IMG/VR virus record: IMGVR_UViG_3300028857_000014
Coordinates: 1 to 40,724 of that record
DNA from: a virus
Direction: 5' to 3' (one strand)
DNA: 40,724 nucleotides
In this document: positions 31,732 to 38,393 of the stretch, one piece after another
Layout: the number at the start of each line of letters is the position of its first letter
Numbering within the stretch: the first letter of the stretch is position 1
Translations under genes and position numbers: made by a program
Notes under the pieces: generated by a model
The model's database searches: none
Told to the model about the DNA's origin: nothing
What the model saw: the letters and a program-made list of their open reading frames with translations, nothing else

Positions 31732-31992
31732 TCATGCTACGCGTTCAGGAAGAATTGCATCAAGGCGCGTATTGCCATCACCGCCATATGGAAGGCACTG
31801 ACCGTCCCAGTCTTCGGGAAGGCCAGTCAGTGCCGTTATTTCTGCCAGTACGCCGACAGTGATATGGCGCGGCAACGTATCGTGCGCCACTTCACGGAAT
31901 GATTCTTTCGCCACATGCATTGCATGTTCGGCATCGTCGGCTTGAACCAAGGTTGTGACCATGATGCTTACGTTATATATTTTCTTGCTCAT
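31732..31992 (-). CDS. Hypothetical protein
   Basis: 86 residues. The N-terminal strand-helix unit (YNVSIMVTTLVQADDAEHAMHVAK) looks like the small ferredoxin-like or 'DpnD/PcfM-like' regulatory fold. Overlaps its neighbour by 4 bases. Not assigned further. Confidence 0.6.
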   Translation of the reverse strand: MSKKIYNVSIMVTTLVQADDAEHAMHVAKESFREVAHDTLPRHITVGVLAEITALTGLPEDWDGQCLPYGGDGNTRLDAILPERVA

Positions 31993-32225
31993 TTGACTTG
32001 CTCCAGATAGCGGCCGGCGAGCGTCTGGATTTCTTCCAGCGCCTTATCGGATAGATCGCTGGTGTCGAATTGCGTAGGGTCATCAGCACGAAGACGGAAA
32101 TTTACACACATATCGCAATAATGCATTACACGAGCTGCATCATCGCGGTTAAATTCGCCGCGTGGCATTGCGCATAGCGCCTTCAATTGAGCGCTGCGCA
32201 GGGCGTGGAGTTCGGTAGTGGTCAT
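31989..32225 (-). CDS. Hypothetical protein
   Basis: 78 residues, helical and charged, with a Cys pair in HYCDMCVNFRL (31-41). Overlaps the next gene by 4 bases. Not recognised. Confidence 0.6.
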   Translation of the reverse strand: MTTTELHALRSAQLKALCAMPRGEFNRDDAARVMHYCDMCVNFRLRADDPTQFDTSDLSDKALEEIQTLAGRYLEQVK

Positions 32226-32236
32226 GGCTTATTCCT

Positions 32237-32431
32237 TTAATTAGGGTCTGCGTCAATTCCATGCGCAGCAAGGATTAAGCGGCGCGGGCTACTTGCGCCG
32301 ATAATAAGAGTGGACAATAGCATCCACCATGCCGACCAGTCGTGATAACAAATGAGATAAACAGTTCCTGCGAGAACTGATAAATCAAATATGTACATGC
32401 TGACGCAGAGCAATATTAGTGTGAGTTTCAT
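32237..32431 (-). CDS. Small two-helix membrane protein
   Basis: 64 residues. Two hydrophobic segments (~3-27, LILLCVSMYIFDLSVLAG; ~30-48, YHDWSAWWMLLSTLIIGA) with a basic short turn and tail (SSPRRLI). ACGAGGAA lies eight bases ahead of ATG. Size and layout would fit a holin-like or effector membrane protein; no lysis gene is next to it, so function stays open. Confidence 0.6.
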   Translation of the reverse strand: MKLTLILLCVSMYIFDLSVLAGTVYLICYHDWSAWWMLLSTLIIGASSPRRLILAAHGIDADPN

Positions 32432-32448
32432 AGATTATTCCTCGTGTC

Positions 32449-32472
32449 CTATTGAGAGGGTATCATTTTCAT
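32449..32472 (-). CDS. Seven-codon minigene behind a perfect Shine-Dalgarno
   Basis: ATG AAA ATG ATA CCC TCT CAA TAG. AAGGAGGTG (32479-32487) is six bases from ATG, the best ribosome site in the window. It lies between the MazG-like gene and the membrane-protein gene. It might be a leader peptide or a minigene; no direct evidence of translation. Confidence 0.4.
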   Translation of the reverse strand: MKMIPSQ

Positions 32473-32498
32473 AAATGACACCTCCTTGAGAAAATGGG

Positions 32499-32897
32499 TT
32501 AGTAGGACTTTCCGCCATCAGCGGCGCGGTTTTCTGGCTTGTGATCTGCACGTTTGGCGTTAAATTCCATTTTTTCAACGATGGCCCCGGCCAAGTCCAT
32601 GCCATAGCCGCCAGCCAAATCGAAGATGCGGATAACTGCGTCGGCCAGCTCGACCTCGCGCATGTCACGATGCGGAAATTTATCGTCTTTGAGCTTCTTG
32701 CGGTCGCCTTCCATGGCTTCGCTGATTTCCGAATGGATCAAGCACAGCTTATTGCTGAAATGGAGAGGATTTTCCTTGCTGGTATTTTTGTCGGCATAAT
32801 TCCACCAGCCGGAAGCTATAGCGGCGCCATGGCATTGATGTTGAAGTTCCTCGGCGGCGTTAAGCAAGCTGACTTGGGTTTGAGTGTATTCAGGCAT
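32499..32897 (-). CDS. MazG-like nucleotide pyrophosphohydrolase
   Basis: 132 residues. The all-alpha NTP-PPase pattern is clear: HSEISEAMEGDRKK (56-68) and EVELADAVIRIFDLAG (81-96) supply the acidic metal ligands (Glu57, Glu60, Glu84, Asp87). Family members hydrolyse (d)NTPs; in phages they may lower ppGpp or abnormal nucleotides and affect host starvation signalling. Ribosome site AAGGGATC. It is preceded by a ~160-base leader with a strong promoter and predicted RNA structure. Confidence 0.8.
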   Translation of the reverse strand: MPEYTQTQVSLLNAAEELQHQCHGAAIASGWWNYADKNTSKENPLHFSNKLCLIHSEISEAMEGDRKKLKDDKFPHRDMREVELADAVIRIFDLAGGYGMDLAGAIVEKMEFNAKRADHKPENRAADGGKSY

Positions 32898-32929
32898 GTT
32901 GATCCCTTGGGCCAGCCAACTTAGCGATG

Positions 32930-33035
32930 GTCGTAGCCCAGGTTAGGAAGGCAAGCGCCTTGATTGGGACACCACTAAATTGACTGGCCGAAAGAATAAA
33001 CAGGATTTTGATGACCTAAACCTACCGGCTACGAC
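32930..33035 (-). ncRNA. Structured 5' leader upstream of the MazG-like gene
   Basis: In the leader between promoter and ATG, a 9-bp perfect helix (GTCGTAGCC/GGCTACGAC; 33027-33035 with 32930-32938) stacks on a 7-bp helix with one bulge (GGTTTAGG/CCTAACC; 33015-33022 with 32941-32947) and an adjacent hairpin AAGGC-GCTT-GCCTT (32948-32961). The remaining ~50-base side is A+T-rich. No uninterrupted ORF of note exists. A riboswitch-like or regulatory RNA is possible; no known class is recognised. Confidence 0.5.
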
Positions 33036-33066
33036 ACCGGGAAACGCATAGTTGCGCCACGGAGAA

Positions 33067-33095
33067 ACTATGCCATGCATCGGGAGACTTAGCAA
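33067..33095 (-). promoter_or_regulatory. Promoter upstream of the MazG-like gene
   Basis: Minus strand TTGCTA, 17 bases, CATAGT, with extended -10 TGG just before CATAGT. Start of transcription about 160 bases ahead of ATG 32897. Confidence 0.65.
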
Positions 33096-33114
33096 GGGAT
33101 ATTTTGCAGGGATG

Positions 33115-33139
33115 AAGAAAAGGCCGCGATGTGCGGCCT
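33115..33139 (-). terminator. Intrinsic terminator
   Basis: Minus strand AGGCCGC-ACATC-GCGGCCT, 7-bp perfect stem followed by UUUCUUC, six bases after the stop of the HTH protein gene. Confidence 0.8.
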
Positions 33140-33144
33140 GTGGC

Positions 33145-33579
33145 TTATGCATTCTCCCGCTCGACAGCATCAGGGAAGCGACTAGACGGCTTGTGCTTGG
33201 TGATAGGCGTTGATAGTAAAGCAAGCCATGACGCCGCTTGTATTTTCGGCGCCTTCAAACGGCCATAGTAAGCATCGCGGATTTCAGCGCGACGGCCAGG
33301 ATGCTTCTCGTTAAAGCGCCGCTGATAGTCTGCATCGGTCTGCGGCGGCGGCTTAGGTGCATCGACCGATGATTCACTCACGCGTAGCCGATAAAGCGGC
33401 ACAGGACCGTTACGCAACGAAATCCAGCGACTCACGTATACAAGGCGCTCGACAGCAAGAATAAGCAGCCACTTTCCTACCGTGGAGCGGCTGACGCCCG
33501 AGCGCTTTGCCACTTGGTTGATTGTGCCAGGCAGCGCAGCCAGAACCTTATCACGATGCGATGGGCGGCCAGTTCTCAT
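33145..33579 (-). CDS. Winged-HTH DNA-binding protein
   Basis: 144 residues. Residues ~8-45 hold an HTH (LAALPGTINQVAKRSGVSRS, TVGKWLLILAVERLVY) followed by a beta wing (YVSRWISLRNGPVPLYRL); the rest is proline-rich and basic. Overlaps the methyltransferase gene by 4 bases and is the last gene before a terminator. Likely a transcriptional regulator; targets unknown. Confidence 0.65.
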   Translation of the reverse strand: MRTGRPSHRDKVLAALPGTINQVAKRSGVSRSTVGKWLLILAVERLVYVSRWISLRNGPVPLYRLRVSESSVDAPKPPPQTDADYQRRFNEKHPGRRAEIRDAYYGRLKAPKIQAASWLALLSTPITKHKPSSRFPDAVERENA

Positions 33580-34517
33580 AGAAATGATCCTTGTGCAGTC
33601 AAAAGGTGAGCGTCAGCAATGCGCTCATCTTGCAGCGGCTTATAATCAGTATTGAGTTCGCAGCCGATATATTGGCGTCCATGCTTAATTGCCACAGCAG
33701 CTGTCGTTCCACTCCCCATGAAAGGATCAAGAACCACGTCGCCAGTTCGACTACCGGCCAGAATACACGGCTCAATCAGCGCCGGCGGGAACGTGGCGAA
33801 GTGGGCGCCCTTGTAGGGACGGGTGGCGACGCTCCAGACGCTGCGGCGGTTGCGCGTTTCCGAAATCCCACATGAAGTGAAGCCGTGATTGCCTTGTTTT
33901 TCTTGACCCGTGCCGAGTCCATTTTCTCTAGCCCGTGGGCGCACAATCCCGCTGACACTAGGCTCCTTGATCGCTTCCGAGTCGAAAAAATAGCGCGGCG
34001 ACTTCGACAGCAAGAAAATTTGCTCGTGCGCTTTGGTGCAGCGATCAGTTACGCTTTCCGGCATCGGGTTCGGTTTGTGCCAAATAATTTCTTGACGTAG
34101 ATACCAGCCGTCGGCGCGCAGGGCGAAAGCAAGCATCCAAGGAATGCCGATCAGGTCTTTCGGCTTCATGCCGTCAGGCACAATGGAACCTTTACCGCCA
34201 GCGGCTTGACTACCGCTATGCTTCGGGCCGCCCTTTGTGCTCGGGACTTGGTAGCTGCGGTTCGCGGCGTAACTGTCGCCAATGTTCACCCAGAGCGTAC
34301 CGTCGTCGGCCAGCACGTCGCGCACGTAGCGGAACACCTCGACCAGTTCCGCGATAAATTCGTCGGGCGTCGGCTCCAGGCCAATTTGCCCTGCATGGCC
34401 GTAATCGCGTAGGCCGAAGTACGGCGGGGAAGTGACGCAGGTTTGCACCTTGACGCCAGCAGCAGCCATTGCGCGTAGCGATTCGCGGCAGTCGCCAAAA
34501 TGAATCTGGTTAATCAT
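33576..34517 (-). CDS. Site-specific DNA methyltransferase (SPPY type)
   Basis: 313 residues from ATG 34517, where AAAGG has correct spacing (an ATG six bases upstream does not). Catalytic motif SPPY (30-33) is near the N-terminus and the SAM-binding motif DPFMGSGTT near residue 268, so motif order is that of the beta-type N4-cytosine/N6-adenine enzymes. A variable central stretch (~100-140, ~190-240) would contain target recognition. Probably anti-restriction modification of phage DNA; sequence target unknown. Confidence 0.88.
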   Translation of the reverse strand: MINQIHFGDCRESLRAMAAAGVKVQTCVTSPPYFGLRDYGHAGQIGLEPTPDEFIAELVEVFRYVRDVLADDGTLWVNIGDSYAANRSYQVPSTKGGPKHSGSQAAGGKGSIVPDGMKPKDLIGIPWMLAFALRADGWYLRQEIIWHKPNPMPESVTDRCTKAHEQIFLLSKSPRYFFDSEAIKEPSVSGIVRPRARENGLGTGQEKQGNHGFTSCGISETRNRRSVWSVATRPYKGAHFATFPPALIEPCILAGSRTGDVVLDPFMGSGTTAAVAIKHGRQYIGCELNTDYKPLQDERIADAHLLTAQGSFL

Positions 34518-34519
34518 AT

Positions 34520-34696
34520 TCATCCTTTACTTGTTATGTTGCCATACGTGCGATACGTCACCACATCGCGCACAGTAGAAACAGCTACGCCAAACTGCCG
34601 CGCAAGAGATTCGTATCCAGCGCCGCGCACACCTGGCTTATGGGCTGCGCGTAGGGCGTGGGCTTGTTCGGGCGTCAGGATTCTTTTGCGGGTCAT
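34520..34696 (-). CDS. Small HTH protein
   Basis: 58 residues from ATG 34696. Body is an HTH resembling resolvase/Hin-type DNA-binding tails: RILTPEQAHALRAAHKPG, then YESLARQFGVAVSTVRDVV. A TTG start two codons upstream is possible. It may aid regulation or recombination. Two-base-spaced from DUF1064 gene stop. Confidence 0.65.
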   Translation of the reverse strand: MTRKRILTPEQAHALRAAHKPGVRGAGYESLARQFGVAVSTVRDVVTYRTYGNITSKG

Positions 34697-34698
34697 GA

Positions 34699-35049
34699 TC
34701 AATCAACCTTTTTAATATCCCATCCACCGCCGTCTTTCTTGGCCTTAGCTCGGATTACGAAGAAAGCCAATGGGTACATATCGGCAGCGATCTTTATTTT
34801 TGCGTTGGCATCGTCCATCATGAAGCCCTTGACTTCATGGGCCTCCAGTTCGCCATTGGCAATCATCACGGCAAAATCTGGAGTGAAAAAAGTATTATCG
34901 GCAAGACGGAATTTCAGCCCTTCAAACTTAAACCACAGAACTTCGCCGGCTGATTTGCGCAGCTCAAGCGTTGCCGCATAAGCCGCTTCGGTTTTGTTCA
35001 TGGCGCCAGATTTCAATCGACCTAGCGCTTGCACATGCCTTGGAATCAT
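34699..35049 (-). CDS. DUF1064 nuclease-like protein
   Basis: 116 residues. Conserved core: TPDFAV (56-61) followed by LEAHEVKGF and AKIKIAADMYP, i.e. the PD ... E-x-K pattern of restriction-like nucleases of DUF1064 (VRR-NUC/Holliday-junction-resolvase-like). It may process recombination or replication intermediates. ATG overlaps upstream stop (ATGA). Confidence 0.75.
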   Translation of the reverse strand: MIPRHVQALGRLKSGAMNKTEAAYAATLELRKSAGEVLWFKFEGLKFRLADNTFFTPDFAVMIANGELEAHEVKGFMMDDANAKIKIAADMYPLAFFVIRAKAKKDGGGWDIKKVD

Positions 35050-35471
35050 TCGATCAATCCTTTCTTGCGTAAAATTTCATGAGTTCGATCCACAGCAGCA
35101 TCAAAGCCAGTTTGCAACATTTCGTAGCTGATGCCATCAGGACGCGGCGCGGCGCCATCCAGAACAGCATGGCATGCATGGCAACCGAAGCAGCCGGAAA
35201 TATCTGGCGCTTTCAGGCCCATGCCCTTGCCATCCGATAGGCGATTGCTATGGCAGAGCACAACTGTTTCGGGATTCCCATTGCAGACGCCGGGGATTCG
35301 CAACGTACAGTCCTGGCCCCGTGCCGCCTTTCGTATCGGCGTCATGCGTGGCTCCTTACTTTTCATCTTTGACTTGCGCTGCATTTCCTTGCGCGGCTTT
35401 CCAGCCTTAGCAAAGCCGCCCGACTTCATCGCAGCGCCTTGCTTCATGGGAGTTTTGCGGGATAGGCTCAA
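35046..35471 (-). CDS. DUF1364 (YbcO-type) nuclease-like protein
   Basis: 141 residues from TTG 35471, where TTGA overlaps the upstream stop. The N-terminus (SLSRKTPMKQGAAMKSGG) is the usual Lys/Arg-rich start of this family. The core has CTLRIPGVCNGNPETVVLCH, then GCFGCHACHAVLDG: an HNH-like zinc fold with conserved His and Cys. DUF1364 proteins are linked to phage recombination. Internal ATG 35447 would lose part of the basic start. Confidence 0.8.
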   Translation of the reverse strand: MSLSRKTPMKQGAAMKSGGFAKAGKPRKEMQRKSKMKSKEPRMTPIRKAARGQDCTLRIPGVCNGNPETVVLCHSNRLSDGKGMGLKAPDISGCFGCHACHAVLDGAAPRPDGISYEMLQTGFDAAVDRTHEILRKKGLIE

Positions 35472-35701
35472 GGGGCAACCTCGCCAGCCAAAGCGCGATC
35501 AACGAAGCTTGCTCGGTCATCGGTCGGCACTTTGAAATAGGCCACCGCCAGGCGGGAGAAATGCGCGTCCGTGCGCATCAATTTACCGTTGTAGCGATCC
35601 GAGTCCGCCTCGTTGCGCTCGCCCTGCGCTTGGTAGTACTTCCCTGCGCGTTGACGGGCCATGCCTTCGCCCTCTTCGCCAGCATCAAATTTCGTGGTCA
35701 T
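35468..35701 (-). CDS. Hypothetical protein
   Basis: 77 residues from ATG 35701 (ATGA overlap with the gene above); a longer frame upstream overlaps that gene and looks artificial. Glu/Arg/Ala-rich, helical (EEGEGMARQRAGKYYQAQGE). Not recognised. Confidence 0.6.
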   Translation of the reverse strand: MTTKFDAGEEGEGMARQRAGKYYQAQGERNEADSDRYNGKLMRTDAHFSRLAVAYFKVPTDDRASFVDRALAGEVAP

Positions 35702-35886
35702 TTCGACTCCTGCAGCGCATAGGCTCCAACACGGTGCGCACGGTCGGAAATTCGCTGATGCCGCTCTGCATCTTCGACTTCTTGCGCTTGGCGCTGGCGG
35801 TCGAACTGGGCAAGCCATTGGCGCGATTGCTCGCAGCCACTTGCTGCGCGGGATTCTGCTGTTTTGATTTTTACGATTTCGCTCAT
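35698..35886 (-). CDS. Hypothetical protein, coiled coil
   Basis: 62 residues. Mostly helical with Gln/Arg/Glu heptads (QSRQWLAQFDRQRQAQEVED). Overlaps the next gene start by 4 bases. Not recognised. Confidence 0.6.
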   Translation of the reverse strand: MSEIVKIKTAESRAASGCEQSRQWLAQFDRQRQAQEVEDAERHQRISDRAHRVGAYALQESK

Positions 35887-36236
35887 GCTATTTTTGCTCC
35901 AAATGTTTTAAGCATCGCTTTCAATTCATCGATGCGGGTTTTATCAACAGACACGGAAATATAGGCCGTGGTTTGTGCTTTACGCCAGCGCTTGAAATGC
36001 GTCACAAGTTCGATTGGATCGCGGTCTGCCACAGATTTATAATACGATCCGCACTCCAAGATAACTGAGTCTGCATCATTCAACTTCATATAATCAAAGT
36101 CGAAATTGTCTTCGCCCACTTCTTTTCCGTTGACTAAAAGAACTTCGTCATCCATCCATGCGCCTTCTGGCCAGAATTGTGGATCAGTATCATTTAGATA
36201 GGCTTTGTATTCAGCGCCTGTAGTTTTAACGCTCAT
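35883..36236 (-). CDS. Hypothetical protein
   Basis: 117 residues, acidic, alpha/beta: FDFDYMKLNDADSVILECGS, later THFKRWRKAQTTAYISVSVD. Overlaps its neighbours by 4 bases each side. Not recognised. Confidence 0.6.
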   Translation of the reverse strand: MSVKTTGAEYKAYLNDTDPQFWPEGAWMDDEVLLVNGKEVGEDNFDFDYMKLNDADSVILECGSYYKSVADRDPIELVTHFKRWRKAQTTAYISVSVDKTRIDELKAMLKTFGAKIA

Positions 36237-36445
36237 TCTTTTTCTCCAATGTATGGTTTATTTACGCCGCGTGCCGAAAACCAAGCATCGCGGGCCATCT
36301 CCTCGAACGCTTTAAACATGGCGCAGTTATTTTCCGTCAAGTCTGCGTATTGGAACCCAAGGTAACGGGAACATGATTCCAAATATGCTTGAAATTCCTT
36401 CATTGTCGCAATGCGAAGCGCACGATTGTCTTTTGCCTGCCCCAT
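36233..36445 (-). CDS. Hypothetical protein
   Basis: 70 residues from ATG 36445; GGAGG lies seven bases ahead and the ATG forms TAATG with the previous stop. Helical with aromatic residues (YLESCSRYLGFQYADLTENN). Not recognised. Confidence 0.6.
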   Translation of the reverse strand: MGQAKDNRALRIATMKEFQAYLESCSRYLGFQYADLTENNCAMFKAFEEMARDAWFSARGVNKPYIGEKE

Positions 36446-36834
36446 TATTTCCCCTCCAGCGTATCGCATGCGTCGAGATATTCCGTTATGCGAGACTCCA
36501 ATGTATCGGAACCTTTAGCCCACATTTTCGGCGCTATGCCAAGACTTTTTACCTCGCGCAGCAGCGCACGGGCGGCGTTGAGTTCAAACTGGTAGCCGTT
36601 AGAGCGCTCGCAGATATCAACTAGCGTGGCGCCATTCTCCAACGATTCTGTGTCGATTCCTTCGCAGACGTTCCATGCGGCAGCAAGACGGCGCGCATTT
36701 CCTTCTTCCAAGCCGCCCGCAATCAATAAGACTTCTGAATCATCAGGGCGAATGAAATTATCCCCGATCAATTCCCATTCATTTGTATGCGGCAAGATTG
36801 ATGCGTGAATTTTTCCTTGCGTATGCTTGCTCAT
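36445..36834 (-). CDS. Conserved phage protein, function unknown
   Basis: 129 residues. Starts MSKHTQGKIHASILPH and contains EGNARRLAAAWNVCEGIDTE: the 'H-T-x-G ... A-x-R-x-x-A-A-W-N-x-C-x-G' pattern found in a small phage protein family of unknown role. Overlaps the next gene by 4 bases. Confidence 0.7.
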   Translation of the reverse strand: MSKHTQGKIHASILPHTNEWELIGDNFIRPDDSEVLLIAGGLEEGNARRLAAAWNVCEGIDTESLENGATLVDICERSNGYQFELNAARALLREVKSLGIAPKMWAKGSDTLESRITEYLDACDTLEGK

Positions 36835-37046
36835 CCCGCCACCTTTTCACTCAACTTCTCGATTAGCGAAATCTTCATATCCGTCTTCTTGTGGATGATG
36901 ATGGTCAGCTCGGCGGAGACTTTACCGGCATCGCGGGACTTGCTCACAACTGCAGGCCCAACGCCAAGAAACAGACTCAGGGCGCGATCATTTTTCAGGC
37001 CGCGATCATTGATGATCTTGTCGAACAGTGCGTATGGCTTCTTCAT
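36831..37046 (-). CDS. Cro/CI-like XRE-type regulator
   Basis: 71 residues. ALFDKIINDRGLKNDRALSL then FLGVGPAVVSKSRDAGKVSAEL is an HTH of the XRE/Cro class, with a helical tail. Located at the boundary of the leftward and rightward units, as phage repressor or Cro genes are. AAGGAAAATA precedes ATG. Too short to include a CI dimerisation domain, so it is Cro-like or a minimal repressor. Confidence 0.65.
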   Translation of the reverse strand: MKKPYALFDKIINDRGLKNDRALSLFLGVGPAVVSKSRDAGKVSAELTIIIHKKTDMKISLIEKLSEKVAG

Positions 37047-37081
37047 TATTTTCCTTGGTTATGTGTGGATGTGACAGACAA

Positions 37082-37110
37082 ATTATGGCATGCAAATTTA
37101 CAACAGGCAA
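37082..37110 (-). promoter_or_regulatory. Promoter of the Cro/CI-like gene
   Basis: Minus strand TTGCCT, 17 bases, CATAAT. Nearby is an imperfect dyad AAATT/AATTT around ATGCATGC-like bases (37079-37099), a possible operator. A weak rightward candidate (TTGACT at 37144) lies on the other strand. Confidence 0.6.
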
Positions 37111-37242
37111 GATGATTTTGTGGCGCTGCGAGAATTAAATGTGTTGACTTACTTGATGCCATGGCGCAAACTGGAATTTCTGAATCGAAACAATATAACC
37201 AGTATGGCTGCAACCGCAGCACGTAACCACAAGGAGAGATAG

Positions 37243-37419
37243 ATGCCTACTAAAGCACAAGAAATTTTGCACCAGTTCGGGACTTATGAGCAAAAAAGAA
37301 CATGGGCCGAGGGGAATTGCATCCGTCAAGAGCATGACTCTCAGCGTGGCTTTTCCGCCTTTTATTTTGCTGATGGGAGCAAGATTATTGATCGTAGCGG
37401 AAGGCTGCGCGCAGCATGA
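37243..37419 (+). CDS. Small early protein, function unknown
   Basis: 58 residues (MPTKAQEILHQFGTYEQKRTWAEG...), preceded by AAGGAGAG. First gene of the rightward unit. Beta-strand end FYFADGSKIIDRSGRLRAA. Not recognised. ATGA overlap with the next gene. Confidence 0.7.
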   Translation: MPTKAQEILHQFGTYEQKRTWAEGNCIRQEHDSQRGFSAFYFADGSKIIDRSGRLRAA

Positions 37420-37607
37420 ATACTTCTAACGCCATCCTTCACACACTCCGCGACAGCGGCCCCGCAGACATAACCGAACTGTGCCGCACGCTGGCAGCAA
37501 CTGAGCCAAGCGCGGCAAGGGAGCATGTTTGCCAGGAGCTGCACGGGCTGATTCGGGCGGACAAGGTAGCCGTATCTTGTGGAATCTATAAATTGAAAGG
37601 GGAATGA
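37416..37607 (+). CDS. Small winged-HTH protein
   Basis: 63 residues: ILHTLRDSGPADITELCRTL, then an Arg/Glu helix and ADKVAVSCGIYKLKG, an arrangement of HTH plus beta wing. Likely an early regulator. Start overlaps the previous stop (ATGA). Confidence 0.65.
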   Translation: MNTSNAILHTLRDSGPADITELCRTLAATEPSAAREHVCQELHGLIRADKVAVSCGIYKLKGE

Positions 37608-37608
37608 A

Positions 37609-37836
37609 GTGGCTTCCAAAGAATGGCTGGTACATATCACCACAAAAGATTGGGTTCCGGGAGATCGCCATCTTGGCTATGAGGAAGTCATTGCAGAGAC
37701 TGAGATTGGCGCACGGCATATCGCCGCTAGCCAATTTGCAACGCGCATTCAGTATGAGCCAATAATTCGGCGCAAGTTTGAAGCAAGAAAGCTTACGCAT
37801 GGCGACTGGTGCGCACCAGAAGCAATCGAAATTTAA
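37609..37836 (+). CDS. Hypothetical early protein
   Basis: 75 residues from GTG 37609, with GGGGAA just upstream. Begins with a beta strand (WLVHITTKDWVPGDRHLG) and contains a helix (EIGARHIAASQFATR). Not recognised. Confidence 0.65.
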   Translation: MASKEWLVHITTKDWVPGDRHLGYEEVIAETEIGARHIAASQFATRIQYEPIIRRKFEARKLTHGDWCAPEAIEI

Positions 37837-37842
37837 CCAACA

Positions 37843-37862
37843 GCCGGGCCGCGTGGCTCGGC
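37843..37862 (+). other. 8-bp hairpin with GCGT loop
   Basis: GCCGGGCC-GCGT-GGCTCGGC after the 75-residue gene, with no U-tract; possibly a pause or RNA-processing site ahead of the next ATG (37879). Confidence 0.4.
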
Positions 37863-37878
37863 ATAACGAGGGGGATTT

Positions 37879-38268
37879 ATGAGAAAGTTTGATGAATTGA
37901 AAGTGAAGGCGACAGCCGCAACGCAGTTACTATGGGAAGTAACAGGGCATACCGTCTACGCGCTGGAGCATGATAGATGGCGCAAGGGTGTTGAACAGAT
38001 GCGCAATCGTTTCTCGTTCTCGGTACAGCGCGGCCCCGATACGCCCGAAAGCGAATTGCAGGCTATCGCAGAATTCTGCCAAGCCGCTAACCCTGACGCT
38101 ATCCTTGAACTGCTGGCCATCCAGGCGCAGCTGGTGGCAGCGCTGAAAGGTCTGGATGATTCGTTCTGCTCGATCAACGAATTCAGCAACAAGGAAGAGC
38201 GCCACCAAGCACGCATGAACTTGATCGCCGCCCGCGCCGCCGTTGCTGCAACAGAGGTGAAGCCATGA
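37879..38268 (+). CDS. Hypothetical early protein
   Basis: 129 residues, all-helical: TAATQLLWEVTGHTVYALEH, then AIAEFCQAANPDAILELLAI and NEFSNKEERHQARMNLIAAR. The 'CQAANPDAILELLA' phrase recurs in early phage proteins of the Ea22-like type; function unknown. GAGGGGG precedes ATG. Confidence 0.68.
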   Translation: MRKFDELKVKATAATQLLWEVTGHTVYALEHDRWRKGVEQMRNRFSFSVQRGPDTPESELQAIAEFCQAANPDAILELLAIQAQLVAALKGLDDSFCSINEFSNKEERHQARMNLIAARAAVAATEVKP

Positions 38269-38393
38269 AAATCCGCACGCAATCGCGCTTCAAGCCCCTG
38301 CGCGACTTTATCCGCCAGCCAGCCGTGTTAGCAGCCTTCGCATTTATCGCGGCTCTGGCCATCATCGAATACTTTTCTAAGGCGCCACAATGA
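38265..38393 (+). CDS. Small single-pass membrane protein
   Basis: 42 residues. A basic N-terminus (MKIRTQSRFKPLRDFIRQ) precedes one hydrophobic helix (PAVLAAFAFIAALAIIEYF). ATGA overlaps with both neighbours. Function unknown. Confidence 0.7.
   Translation: MKIRTQSRFKPLRDFIRQPAVLAAFAFIAALAIIEYFSKAPQ

Noticed and set aside
32943-33224. 93-codon minus-strand ORF
   Set aside because: It spans a terminator, a promoter and the RNA leader, overlaps the end of the HTH gene and has no ribosome site.
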